From Bimastos eiseni (taxonomy: Eukaryota > Annelida > Clitellata > Crassiclitellata > Lumbricidae): 64,000 nucleotides of DNA. The number at the start of each line of letters is the position of its first letter. Within the stretch, counting starts at the first letter, position 1. Location: positions 31,505,711 through 31,569,710 of the forward strand of contig OY365811.1 of assembly GCA_959347315.1 (NCBI GenBank), written 5' to 3'. Below the pieces are notes generated by a model that saw nothing but the letters and a program-made list of their open reading frames with translations, had not been told where the DNA came from and ran no database searches. Positions 32,586-46,385 of this stretch are shown here, piece after piece. Position numbers and translations under genes: made by a program.

Positions 32586-35500
32586 ATGAACTGTAAAGTA
32601 GGTATATTTGCTTTTTTGTCACAGGCCAGCAACCAGGCCGAACCAGTACTGGTTGTAATCTTCGGGGCTGAGAAGATCACTCAAGAAACTGCGAGAAAGT
32701 TAGTTGAACTGACAAAGATGATGGCTGAGGAGAAGGCCAGTGTCTGGGTAATCTGCACAACAGCAGAGAATGAACTGTAAAGTAGGTATATTTGCTTTTT
32801 GTCACAGGCCAGCAACCAGGCCGAACCAGTACTGGTTGTAATCTTCGGGGCTGAGAAGCTCACTCAAGAAACTGCGAGAAAGTTAGTTGAACTGACAAAG
32901 ATGATGGCTGAGGAGAGGGCCAGTGTCTGGGTAATCTGCACAACAGTAGAGAATGAACTGTAAAGTAGGTATATTTGCTTTTTTGTCACAGGCCAGCAAC
33001 CAGGCTGAACCGACTCTTGTTGTCCTGTTTGAGGCTGAGAAGTTGACACAAGAAACTGCAAGGAAATTGCTCCAATTAACAAAGATGATGGCTGAGGAGA
33101 GGGCCAGTGTCTGGGTGATCTGCACAACAGCAGATCGTTTCAAGGTCGACCCCGACCTGGCCAAGGCATATACGATCAAGTACCTCTCGGTAACATTATT
33201 TTATCTTGCATGTAGTGAGAAACATTTGCAAGCAGCATACCTTAATTTAAAATATAAAAAAACTATTAAATGCATGAAAAACACACTACACAAAATTCCT
33301 CTACAACTTAAATCATATTTTGTGGTTTACCTATTTTGAACTTCTGACATTGCAGCAAACATTTGCTGGTCCAATTACCCAATCAGATTGCCCACAGAAT
33401 TTAAGATAAACTGCAGCTGGTAAATGTGAGGAGTTAGCCCTGCACAAACAGCACTGCAACCCTTGTAAATATGAATGCATGCACGATGCTTTCATTGTGA
33501 TCAAGGCAGTTTGATTTGTTAGTTTGTGGCTTATTGATGCAGGTGATAAGCCTATTTGACTTACTCTTCCTACATACTATGAGAAAGGTAATTCCTAATC
33601 CAAGGTTGTGGCAAAATCATGCATAATAATGGAAACAGAAATTCTTAGGGAACAATGTTGTAACTTGGTTGATCAAATTTTGCTAGCTAGATGAACTTGG
33701 TTTTCATGGGTTGTTTGCTTTGGAATAAACTGCTTAAAATGAGACATGACTCCCAAAGAAGAAACGACCTGACTTGTAGAAAATATATGGTATAGGACTA
33801 TAGGCCCTATGATGTACCTTCTGGGAGACCATCAGAGACCATGGACCACACAGTCTATTGAAAAAATAAGTACAGACAAGGGTATTAACAAAGCCAAAAT
33901 AGAGCACTTGTTCATCAACTGTTGTAATCAAATAAATTTGTCCAGTTTGTCCTAAGAACCAAACAAGTGACATGATATGGCAACATGTCCTTGTCGACAT
34001 GATATCATTTCATGATATGGCAACATGTTGAGGGACCAATTGTACACATTGCAACATTGCAGCAAATTGTTGGATTTCAGCTAAGACTGTGTTTTTCATA
34101 TATTATTTTAGAGCTGAATTATGGTTGAGTGTGTCTATAAGCTTGTGAAGAGTATCCAAAGCCCAAAACAAATGTGGGGGTTTAAGGTGTCCCTTTGTTG
34201 AATTGGCTATGGTCATGTTTCCATGTTAGCTGGAAGACTGATAATTCTGACGAGTTCTTACTAGAGGTATGTAAACAGGTCAAGTATCTTACCTGAAATT
34301 GTTCTTACCCTTTCATTGTTCTAGCCCCTTGGCGAAGCGTATTGATGGATCGCTGTCGAAAGTGCACAAATGGGAGTGATATACTTTGCACTTGAAGATA
34401 GTTTCCAGAAAAGTGTGAAGGTTTTGCACACAGATTTATTGAAGGTTGCTGTGGAATTTAGAAGTGACATTTTGGATCAGAGGCTTTTGTTTGACTGTGT
34501 TTAACATTTGTTAAATTAGGTCAATTCTGAGAACTTGCTTGTAACAGTTGCAGTGAACTGTGCTTAACGTTAAGAATTGTTGTGTATAGCTAACAACTGA
34601 TACTGGAATTATTCGTGGTAGCAAGAATGTGTGTTTTCAACTGATAATTTTGATGCTTTGCTTTACATAAAACTTCCCTGTTCTAGGAACTGAAACAAAT
34701 AACTGGTGTCTCAGATAAATGGTAGTAGTTCCTAAGTTGAGTTATAGACTTCTGGAAAGAGAAATGCGAAATAACACTTGAACAACAAGCTGCACTGCTT
34801 TCCCTGTCGTTTTTGTGCACTTCTGATGCCAAAATAATAAATTAAATAAATATAAATAAATTAAATAAAGACACAAAGGGGAATTGTCAGTAAATGAAGA
34901 AACCCTGTTTTTAGAAAAGGCATTCTGGGAATCTTGCTCATTCTTTTAATGATATGGCAACATGTTGAGGGACCACAGATTTATTGAAGGTTGCTGTGGA
35001 ATTTAGAAGTGACATTTTCGATCAGAGGCTTTTGTTTGACTGTGTTTAACATTTTGTAAATTAGGTCAATTCTGAGAACTTGCTTGTAACAGTTGCAGTG
35101 AACTGTGCTTAACGTTAAGAATTGTTGTGTATAGCTAACAACTGATACTGCAATTATTCGTGGTAGCAAGAATGTGTGTTTTCAACTGATAATTTTGATG
35201 CTTTGCTTTACATAAAACTTCCCTGTTCTAGGAACTGAAACAAATAACTGGTGTCTCAGATAAATGGTAGTAGTTCCTAAGTTGGAAAGAGAAATGCGAA
35301 ATAACAAAGTAGTGGGTTGTAGGGTTTCAGAGGTTGTCATCAAGGTGTGGGAGTCTGCTACAGATTTTGATTGGGTGTATTCAGTTTCTTACAATAAAGT
35401 TTGATGCAGTGGAATGTGAATTTTCAAATATTTTGACCAGTACAGTGGTGTTTGGTATAGCTTTTATAGGAGAGGCATCAGAGTGCTTGTGAATGTGCGT

Positions 35501-36338
35501 TAGCATTAATTTTTATTGAAAGGGACATTGCCCTCTGAATCTCTGGCATTTTAAGTAACCATATTTTTGAGGTGTATTCTGCTGACGGCACATTTTATTT
35601 ATAACTATGTAAAAAATTATTTTTTAAATATGGGAGCTATGGCTTAATTTAGAATAATATGGAGAAGGAAATGCATAAACATAAAAACAAAAGTAGATGT
35701 CATCCATTACATTTCTGATCAAGTGTGTTCATTGTCTTCATGTATGCCATGGGCAATCAGAAGACGGAATTAAAATTGACTCGACTTTTCATGCGAAAGG
35801 CTGCAGGCTAATTCAAAGAATACATTTGGAACGGAAAATCTCAAAAATCAAAAGGAAAATGGGTAATAAAAGGAACATCGTGCAGCACATCAGGGAAGAA
35901 AAACTAAACCTTTTCAGTTACATCTGCAAAATGGAAGAATGTGGTATTTGGCGTGATGGAGGTTAGAGCAGTGAGGACGCGGCGTGCAGAGAATGGTTGG
36001 GCGACATCAAAGTGCTTTGGTATAGTGAAGAGATTCATGTCTTGAGCAAGCTGGCATAGTAACGTACTGAATGAAGACAAATCATCGACTGAGCATTGGA
36101 CACCTGTGGGCATTGTGCCCCTGGAGCGACGGTTGGATGGAAATAGAATTTTTTAATGTTAATAGAAATATGTGTTTCAACTTGACAGACTATGTAGCCA
36201 TTGAATCATGTAATTCTCAATAAAGTGTATAAGACAATAATTTCTAAGGTGAAATCGCCTGCATTGGCTGAATGTGGTAACATGAAGGCAAGTTCATATT
36301 AATAATTAAATTCCTATTACAGCAATTTTCAACTGAGA
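32586..36338 (+). repeat. Array unit 7 (3 exon copies, full long spacer)
   Basis: Three copies, but the second has the missing T usually seen in four-copy clusters, so this cluster looks like a four-copy cluster that lost one repeat. The spacer from 33190 has two R segments, a full P block and a LINE fragment. GTGATATACTTTGC replaces GTGATATGCTTTGC. The P block has GACGGCACATTTT, shared with units 8 and 11. Confidence 0.9.
32992..33189 (+). CDS. Array exon 7, complete 66-codon B-type exon
   Basis: Same protein and borders as exon 1. Truncated A-type copies lie at 32625-32747 and 32808-32930; the latter has the shortened pyrimidine tract. Confidence 0.65.
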
Positions 36339-39300
36339 ATGAACTGTAAAGTAGGTATATTTGCTTTTTTGTCACAGGCCAGCAACCAGGCCGAACCAGT
36401 ACTGGTTGTAATCTTCGGGGCTGAGAAGATCACTCAAGAAACTGCGAGAAAGTTAGTTGAACTGACAAAGATGATGGCTGAGGAGAAGGCCAGTGTCTGG
36501 GTAATCTGCACAACAGCAGAGAATGAACTGTAAAGTAGGTATATTTGCTTTTTTGTCACAGGCCAGCAACCAGGCCGAACCAGTACTGGTTGTAATCTTC
36601 GGGGCTGAGAAGCTCACTCAAGAAACTGCGAGAAAGTTAGTTGAACTGACAAAGATGATGGCTGAGGAGAGGGCCAGTGTCTGGGTAATCTGCACAACAG
36701 TAGAGAATGAACTGTAAAGTAGGTATATTTGCTTTTTTGTCACAGGCCAGCAACCAGGCCGAACCAGTACTGGTTGTAATCTTCGGGGCTGAGAAGCTCA
36801 CTCAAGAAACTGCGAGAAAGTTAGTTGAACTGACAAAGATGATGGCTGAGGAGAGGGCCAGTGTCTGGGTAATCTGCACAACAGTAGAGAATGAACTGTA
36901 AAGTAGGTATATTTGCTTTTTTGTCACAGGCCAGCAACCAGGCCGAACCAGTACTGGTTGTAATCTTCGGGGCTGAGAAGCTCACTCAAGAAACTGCGAG
37001 AAAGTTAGTTGAACTGACAAAGATGATGGCTGAGGAGAGGGCCAGTGTCTGGGTAATCTGCACAACAGTAGAGAATGAACTGTAAAGTAGGTATATTTGC
37101 TTTTTTGTCACAGGCCAGCAACCAGGCTGAACCGACTCTTGTTGTCCTGTTTGAGGCTGAGAAGTTGACACAAGAAACTGCAAGGAAATTGCTCCAATTA
37201 ACAAAGATGATGGCTGAGGAGAGGGCCAGTGTCTGGGTGATCTGCACAACAGCAGATCGTTTCAAGGTCGACCCCGACCTGGCCAAGGCATATACGATCA
37301 AGTACCTCTCGGTAACATTATTTTATCTTGCATGTAGTGAGAAACATTTGCAAGCAGCATACCTTAATTTAAAATATAAAAAAATATTAAATGCATGAAA
37401 AACACACTACACAAAATTCCTCTACAACTTAAATCATATTTTGTGGTTTACCTATTTTGAACTTCTGACATTGCAGCAAACATTTGCTGGTCCAATTACC
37501 CAATCAGATTGCCCACAGAATTTAAGATAAACTGCAGCTGGTAAATGTGAGGAGTTAGCCCTGCACAAACAGCACTGCAACCCTTGTAAATATGAATGCA
37601 TGCACGATGCTTTCATTGTGATCAAGGCAGTTTGATTTGTTAGTTTGTGGCTTATTGATGCAGGTGATAAGCCTATTTGACTTACTCTTCCTACATACTA
37701 TGAGAAAGGTAATTCCTAATCCAAGGTTGTGGCAAAATCATGCATAATAATGGAAACAGAAATTCTTAGGGAACAATGTTGTAACTTGGTTGATCAAATT
37801 TTGCTAGCTAGATGAACTTGGTTTTCATGGGTTGTTTGCTTTGGAATAAACTGCTTAAAATGAGACATGACTCCCAAAGAAGAAACGACCTGACTTGTAG
37901 AAAATATATGGTATAGGACTATAGGCCCTATGATGTACCTTCTGGGAGACCATCAGAGACCATGGACCACACAGTCTATTGAAAAAATAAGTACAGACAA
38001 GGGTATTAACAAAGCCAAAATAGAGCACTTGTTCATCAACTGTTGTAATCAAATAAATTTGTCCAGTTTGTCCTAAGAACCAAACAAGTGACATGATATG
38101 GCAACATGTCCTTGTCGACATGATATCATTTCATGATATGGCAACATGTTGAGGGACCAATTGTACACATTGCAACATTGCAGCAAATTGTTGGATTTCA
38201 GCTAAGACTGTGTTTTTCATATATTATTTTAGAGCTGAATTATGGTTGAGTGTGTCTATAAGCTTGTGAAGAGTATCCAAAGCCCAAAACAAATGTGGGG
38301 GTTTAAGGTGTCCCTTTGTTGAATTGGCTATGGTCATGTTTCCATGTTAGCTGGAAGACTGATAATTCTGACGAGTTCTTACTAGAGGTATGTAAACAGG
38401 TCAAGTATCTTACCTGAAATTGTTCTTACCCTTTCATTGTTCTAGCCCCTTGGCGAAGCGTATTGATGGATCGCTGTCGAAAGTGCACAAATGGGAGTGA
38501 TATGCTTTGCACTTGAAGATAGTTTCCAGAAAAGTGTGAAGGTTTTGCACACAGATTTATTGAAGGTTGCTGTGGAATTTAGAAGTGACATTTTGGATCA
38601 GAGGCTTTTGTTTGACTGTGTTTAACATTTGTTAAATTAGGTCAATTCTGAGAACTTGCTTGTAACAGTTGCAGTGAACTGTGCTTAACGTTAAGAATTG
38701 TTGTGTATAGCTAACAACTGATACTGGAATTATTCGTGGTAGCAAGAATGTGTGTTTTCAACTGATAATTTTGATGCTTTGCTTTACATAAAACTTCCCT
38801 GTTCTAGGAACTGAAACAAATAACTGGTGTCTCAGATAAATGGTAGTAGTTCCTAAGTTGAGTTATAGACTTCTGGAAAGAGAAATGCGAAATAACACTT
38901 GAACAACAAGCTGCACTGCTTTCCCTGTCGTTTTTGTGCACTTCTGATGCCAAAATAATAAATTAAATAAATATAAATAAATTAAATAAAGACACAAAGG
39001 GGAATTGTCAGTAAATGAAGAAACCCTGTTTTTAGAAAAGGCATTCTGGGAATCTTGCTCATTCTTTTAATGATATGGCAACATGTTGAGGGACCACAGA
39101 TTTATTGAAGGTTGCTGTGGAATTTAGAAGTGACATTTTCGATCAGAGGCTTTTGTTTGACTGTGTTTAACATTTTGTAAATTAGGTCAATTCTGAGAAC
39201 TTGCTTGTAACAGTTGCAGTGAACTGTGCTTAACGTTAAGAATTGTTGTGTATAGCTAACAACTGATACTGGAATTATTCGTGGTAGCAAGAATGTGTGT

Positions 39301-40459
39301 TTTCAACTGATAATTTTGATGCTTTGCTTTACATAAAACTTCCCTGTTCTAGGAACTGAAACAAATAACTGGTGTCTCAGATAAATGGTAGTAGTTCCTA
39401 AGTTGGAAAGAGAAATGCGAAATAACAAAGTAGTGGGTTGTAGGGTTTCAGAGGTTGTCATCAAGGTGTGGGAGTCTGCTACAGATTTTGATTGGGTGTA
39501 TTCAGTTTCTTACAATAAAGTTTGATGCAGTGGAATGTGAATTTTCAAATATTTTGACCAGTACAGTGGTGTTTGGTATAGCTTTTATAGGAGAGGCATC
39601 AGAGTGCTTGTGAATGTGCGTTAGCATTAATTTTTATTGAAAGGGACATTGCCCTCTGAATCTCTGGCATTTTAAGTAACCATATTTTTGAGGTGTATTC
39701 TGCTGACGGCACATTTTATTTATAACTATGTAAAAAATTATTTTTTAAATATGGGAGCTATGGCTTAATTTAGAATAATATGGAGAAGGAAATGCATAAA
39801 CATAAAAACAAAAGTAGATGTCATCCATTACATTTCTGATCAAGTGTGTTCATTGTCTTCATGTATGCCATGGGCAATCAGAAGACGGAATTAAAATTGA
39901 CTCGACTTTTCATGCGAAAGGCTGCAGGCTAATTCAAAGAATACATTTGGAACGGAAAATCTCAAAAATCAAAAGGAAAATGGGTAATAAAAGGAACATC
40001 GTGCAGCACATCAGGGAAGAAAAACTAAACCTTTTCAGTTACATCTGCAAAATGGAAGAATGTGGTATTTGGCGTGATGGAGGTTAGAGCAGTGAGGACG
40101 CGGCGTGCAGAGAATGGTTGGGCGACATCAAAGTGCTTTGGTATAGTGAAGAGATTCATGTCTTGAGCAAGCTGGCATAGTAACGTACTGAATGAAGACA
40201 AATCATCGACTGAGCATTGGACACCTGTGGGCATTGTGCCCCTGGAGCGACGGTTGGATGGAAATAGAATTTTTTAATGTTAATAGAAATATGTGTTTCA
40301 ACTTGACAGACTATGTAGCCATTGAATCATGTAATTCTCAATAAAGTGTATAAGACAATAATTTCTAAGGTGAAATCGCCTGCATTGGCTGAATGTGGTA
40401 ACATGAAGGCAAGTTCATATTAATAATTAAATTCCTATTACAGCAATTTTCAACTGAGA
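36339..40459 (+). repeat. Array unit 8 (5 exon copies, full long spacer; largest unit)
   Basis: This has the largest cluster, with five 184-bp copies. Copies two to four are A-type KL and apparently identical, which fits a very recent local expansion. The spacer from 37312 has AAAAAATATTAAATG where others have AAAAAACTATTAAATG, two R segments, a full P block and a LINE fragment. Confidence 0.9.
37114..37311 (+). CDS. Array exon 8, complete 66-codon B-type exon
   Basis: Same protein and borders as exon 1. Four truncated copies precede it at 36378-36500, 36562-36684, 36746-36868 and 36930-37052, all A-type. If every copy were spliced in through its GTAATC site, this cluster alone would add 4 x 41 + 66 residues. 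Confidence 0.65.
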
Positions 40460-43400
40460 ATGAACTGTAAAGTAGGTATATTTGCTTTTTTGTCACAGGC
40501 CAGCAACCAGGCCGAACCAGTACTGGTTGTAATCTTCGGGGCTGAGAAGATCACTCAAGAAACTGCGAGAAAGTTAGTTGAACTGACAAAGATGATGGCT
40601 GAGGAGAAGGCCAGTGTCTGGGTAATCTGCACAACAGCAGAGAATGAACTGTAAAGTAGGTATATTTGCTTTTTTGTCACAGGCCAGCAACCAGGCCGAA
40701 CCAGTACTGGTTGTAATCTTCGGGGCTGAGAAGCTCACTCAAGAAACTGCGAGAAAGTTAGTTGAACTGACAAAGATGATGGCTGAGGAGAGGGCCAGTG
40801 TCTGGGTAATCTGCACAACAGTAGAGAATGAACTGTAAAGTAGGTATATTTGCTTTTTTGTCACAGGCCAGCAACCAGGCTGAACCGACTCTTGTTGTCC
40901 TGTTTGAGGCTGAGAAGTTGACACAAGAAACTGCAAGGAAATTGCTCCAATTAACAAAGATGATGGCTGAGGAGAGGGCCAGTGTCTGGGTGATCTGCAC
41001 AACAGCAGATCGTTTCAAGGTCGACCCCGACCTGGCCAAGGCATATACGATCAAGTACCTCTCGGTAACATTATTTTATCTTGCATGTAGTGAGAAACAT
41101 TTGCAAGCAGCATACCTTAATTTAAAATATAAAAAAACTATTAAATGCATGAAAAACACACTACACAAAATTCCTCTACAACTTAAATCATATTTTGTGG
41201 TTTACCTATTTTGAACTTCTGACATTGCAGCAAACATTTGCTGGTCCAATTACCCAATCAGATTGCCCACAGAATTTAAGATAAACTGCAGCTGGTAAAT
41301 GTGAGGAGTTAGCCCTGCACAAACAGCACTGCAACCCTTGTAAATATGAATGCATGCACGATGCTTTCATTGTGATCAAGGCAGTTTGATTTGTTAGTTT
41401 GTGGCTTATTGATGCAGGTGATAAGCCTATTTGACTTACTCTTCCTACATACTATGAGAAAGGTAATTCCTAATCCAAGGTTGTGGCAAAATCATGCATA
41501 ATAATGGAAACAGAAATTCTTAGGGAACAATGTTGTAACTTGGTTGATCAAATTTTGCTAGCTAGATGAACTTGGTTTTCATGGGTTGTTTGCTTTGGAA
41601 TAAACTGCTTAAAATGAGACATGACTCCCAAAGAAGAAACGACCTGACTTGTAGAAAATATATGGTATAGGACTATAGGCCCTATGATGTACCTTCTGGG
41701 AGACCATCAGAGACCATGGACCACACAGTCTATTGAAAAAATAAGTACAGACAAGGGTATTAACAAAGCCAAAATAGAGCACTTGTTCATCAACTGTTGT
41801 AATCAAATAAATTTGTCCAGTTTGTCCTAAGAACCAAACAAGTGACATGATATGGCAACATGTCCTTGTCGACATGATATCATTTCATGATATGGCAACA
41901 TGTTGAGGGACCAATTGTACACATTGCAACATTGCAGCAAATTGTTGGATTTCAGCTAAGACTGTGTTTTTCATATATTATTTTAGAGCTGAATTATGGT
42001 TGAGTGTGTCTATAAGCTTGTGAAGAGTATCCAAAGCCCAAACAAATGTGGGGGTTTAAGGTGTCCCTTTGTTGAATTGGCTATGGTCATGTTTCCATGT
42101 TAGCTGGAAGACTGATAATTCTGACGAGTTCTTACTAGAGGTATGTAAACAGGTCAAGTATCTTACCTGAAATTGTTCTTACCCTTTCATTGTTCTAGCC
42201 CCTTGGCGAAGCGTATTGATGGATCGCTGTCGAAAGTGCACAAATGGGAGTGATATGCTTTGCACTTGAAGATAGTTTCCAGAAAAGTGTGAAGGTTTTG
42301 CACACAGATTTATTGAAGGTTGCTGTGGAATTTAGAAGTGACATTTTGGATCAGAGGCTTTTGTTTGACTGTGTTTAACATTTGTTAAATTAGGTCAATT
42401 CTGAGAACTTGCTTGTAACAGTTGCAGTGAACTGTGCTTAACGTTAAGAATTGTTGTGTATAGCTAACAACTGATACTGGAATTATTCGTGGTAGCAAGA
42501 ATGTGTGTTTTCAACTGATAATTTTGATGCTTTGCTTTACATAAAACTTCCCTGTTCTAGGAACTGAAACAAATAACTGGTGTCTCAGATAAATGGTAGT
42601 AGTTCCTAAGTTGAGTTATAGACTTCTGGAAAGAGAAATGCGAAATAACACTTGAACAACAAGCTGCACTGCTTTCCCTGTCGTTTTTGTGCACTTCTGA
42701 TGCCAAAATAATAAATTAAATAAATATAAATAAATTAAATAAAGACACAAAGGGGAATTGTCAGTAAATGAAGAAACCCTGTTTTTAGAAAAGGCATTCT
42801 GGGAATCTTGCTCATTCTTTTAATGATATGGCAACATGTTGAGGGACCACAGATTTATTGAAGGTTGCTGTGGAATTTAGAAGTGACATTTTCGATCAGA
42901 GGCTTTTGTTTGACTGTGTTTAACATTTTGTAAATTAGGTCAATTCTGAGAACTTGCTTGTAACAGTTGCAGTGAACTGTGCTTAACGTTAAGAATTGTT
43001 GTGTATAGCTAACAACTGATACTGGAATTATTCGTGGTAGCAAGAATGTGTGTTTTCAACTGATAATTTTGATGCTTTGCTTTACATAAAACTTCCCTGT
43101 TCTAGAAACTGAAACAAATAACTGGTGTCTCAGATAAATGGTAGTAGTTCCTAAGTTGGAAAGAGAAATGCGAAAGAGAATGGTTGGGCGACATCAAAGT
43201 GCTTTGGTATAGTGAAGAGATTCATGTCTTGAGCAAGCTGGCATAGTAACGTACTGAATGAAGACAAATCATCGACTGAGCATTGGACACCTGTGGGCAT
43301 TGTGCCCCTGGAGCGACGGTTGGATGGAAATAGAATTTTTTAATGTTAATAGAAATATGTGTTTCAACTTGACAGACTATGTAGCCATTGAATCATGTAA

Positions 43401-43525
43401 TTCTCAATAAAGTGTATAAGACAATAATTTCTAAGGTGAAATCGCCTGCATTGGCTGAATGTGGTAACATGAAGGCAAGTTCATATTAATAATTAAATTC
43501 CTATTACAGCAATTTTCAACTGAGA
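40460..43525 (+). repeat. Array unit 9 (3 exon copies, intermediate spacer)
   Basis: Three copies. The spacer from 41065 has two R segments and the first short-junction deletion (GCGAAAGAGAATGG near 43171). It retains the sequence that the other short spacers lose in the second deletion (CATGTCTTGAGC through TTTCTAAGG, about 43225-43432). It is therefore a structural intermediate between long and short spacers. Confidence 0.9.
40867..41064 (+). CDS. Array exon 9, complete 66-codon B-type exon
   Basis: Same protein and borders as exon 1, preceded by truncated A-type copies at 40499-40621 and 40683-40805. Confidence 0.65.
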
Positions 43526-46385
43526 ATGAACTGTAAAGTAGGTATATTTGCTTTTTTGTCACAGGCCAGCAACCAGGCCGAACCAGTACTGGTTGTAATC
43601 TTCGGGGCTGAGAAGATCACTCAAGAAACTGCGAGAAAGTTAGTTGAACTGACAAAGATGATGGCTGAGGAGAAGGCCAGTGTCTGGGTAATCTGCACAA
43701 CAGCAGAGAATGAACTGTAAAGTAGGTATATTTGCTTTTTTGTCACAGGCCAGCAACCAGGCCGAACCAGTACTGGTTGTAATCTTCGGGGCTGAGAAGC
43801 TCACTCAAGAAACTGCGAGAAAGTTAGTTGAACTGACAAAGATGATGGCTGAGGAGAGGGCCAGTGTCTGGGTAATCTGCACAACAGTAGAGAATGAACT
43901 GTAAAGTAGGTATATTTGCTTTTTTGTCACAGGCCAGCAACCAGGCTGAACCGACTCTTGTTGTCCTGTTTGAGGCTGAGAAGTTGACACAAGAAACTGC
44001 AAGGAAATTGCTCCAATTAACAAAGATGATGGCTGAGGAGAGGGCCAGTGTCTGGGTGATCTGCACAACAGCAGATCGTTTCAAGGTCGACCCCGACCTG
44101 GCCAAGGCATATACGATCAAGTACCTCTCGGTAACATTATTTTATCTTGCATGTAGTGAGAAACATTTGCAAGCAGCATACCTTAATTTAAAATATAAAA
44201 AAACTATTAAATGCATGAAAAACACACTACACAAAATTCCTCTACAACTTAAATCATATTTTGTGGTTTACCTATTTTGAACTTCTGACATTGCAGCAAA
44301 CATTTGCTGGTCCAATTACCCAATCAGATTGCCCACAGAATTTAAGATAAACTGCAGCTGGTAAATGTGAGGAGTTAGCCCTGCACAAACAGCACTGCAA
44401 CCCTTGTAAATATGAATGCATGCACGATGCTTTCATTGTGATCAAGGCAGTTTGATTTGTTAGTTTGTGGCTTATTGATGCAGGTGATAAGCCTATTTGA
44501 CTTACTCTTCCTACATACTATGAGAAAGGTAATTCCTAATCCAAGGTTGTGGCAAAATCATGCATAATAATGGAAACAGAAATTCTTAGGGAACAATGTT
44601 GTAACTTGGTTGATCAAATTTTGCTAGCTAGATGAACTTGGTTTTCATGGGTTGTTTGCTTTGGAATAAACTGCTTAAAATGAGACATGACTCCCAAAGA
44701 AGAAACGACCTGACTTGTAGAAAATATATGGTATAGGACTATAGGCCCTATGATGTACCTTCTGGGAGACCATCAGAGACCATGGACCACACAGTCTATT
44801 GAAAAAATAAGTACAGACAAGGGTATTAACAAAGCCAAAATAGAGCACTTGTTCATCAACTGTTGTAATCAAATAAATTTGTCCAGTTTGTCCTAAGAAC
44901 CAAACAAGTGACATGATATGGCAACATGTCCTTGTCGACATGATATCATTTCATGATATGGCAACATGTTGAGGGACCAATTGTACACATTGCAACATTG
45001 CAGCAAATTGTTGGATTTCAGCTAAGACTGTTTTTCATATATTATTTTAGAGCTGAATTATGGTTGAGTGTGTTTATAAGCTTGTGAAGAGTATCCAAAG
45101 CCCAAACAAATGTGGGGGTTTAAGGTGTCCCTTTGTTGAATTGGCTATGGTCATGTTTCCATGTTAGCTGGAAGACTGATAATTCTGAAGAGTTCTTACT
45201 AGAGGTATGTAAACAGGTCAAGTATCTTACCTGAAATTGTTCTTACCCTTTCATTGTTCTAGCCCCTTGGCGAAGCGTATTGATGGATCGCTGTCGAAAG
45301 TGCACAAATGGGAGTGATATGCTTTGCACTTGAAGATAGTTTCCAGAAAAGTGTGAAGGTTTTGCACACAGATTTATTGAAGGTTGCTGTGGAATTTAGA
45401 AGTGACATTTTGGATCAGAGGCTTTTGTTTGACTGTGTTTAACATTTGTTAAATTAGGTCAATTCTGAGAACTTGCTTGTAACAGTTGCAGTGAACTGTG
45501 CTTAACGTTAAGAATTGTTGTGTATAGCTAACAACTGATACTGGAATTATTCGTGGTAGCAAGAATGTGTGTTTTCAACTGATAATTTTGATGCTTTGCT
45601 TTACATAAAACTTCCCTGTTCTAGGAACTGAAACAAATAACTGGTGTCTCAGATAAATGGTAGTAGTTCCTAAGTTGAGTTATAGACTTCTGGAAAGAGA
45701 AATGCGAAATAACACTTGAACAACAAGCTGCACTGCTTTCCCTGTCGTTTTTGTGCACTTCTGATGCCAAAATAATAAATTAAATAAATATAAATAAATT
45801 AAATAAAGACACAAAGGGGAATTGTCAGTAAATGAAGAAACCCTGTTTTTAGAAAAGGCATTCTGGGAATCTTGCTCATTCTTTTAATGATATGGCAACA
45901 TGTTGAGGGACCACAGATTTATTGAAGGTTGCTGTGGAATTTAGAAGTGACATTTTCGATCAGAGGCTTTTGTTTGACTGTGTTTAACATTTTGTAAATT
46001 AGGTCAATTCTGAGAACTTGCTTGTAACAGTTGCAGTGAACTGTGCTTAACGTTAAGAATTGTTGTGTATAGCTAACAACTGATACTGGAATTATTCGTG
46101 GTAGCAAGAATGTGTGTTTTCAACTGATAATTTTGATGCTTTGCTTTACATAAAACTTCCCTGTTCTAGAAACTGAAACAAATAACTGGTGTCTCAGATA
46201 AATGGTAGTAGTTCCTAAGTTGGAAAGAGAAATGCGAAAGAGAATGGTTGGGCGACATCAAAGTGCTTTGGTATAGTGAAGAGATTCATGTTCAGGTGAA
46301 ATCGCCTGCATTGGCTGAATGTGGTAACATGAAGGCAAGTTCATATTAATAATTAAATTCCTATTACAGCAATTTTCAACTGAGA
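43526..46385 (+). repeat. Array unit 10 (3 exon copies, short spacer)
   Basis: Three copies. The spacer from 44131 has both deletions and two R segments. A 2-base loss gives AAGACTGTTTTTCAT near 45022, where others have AAGACTGTGTTTTTCAT; unit 13 shares it. Confidence 0.9.
43933..44130 (+). CDS. Array exon 10, complete 66-codon B-type exon
   Basis: Same protein and borders as exon 1, preceded by truncated A-type copies at 43565-43687 and 43749-43871. Confidence 0.65.
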
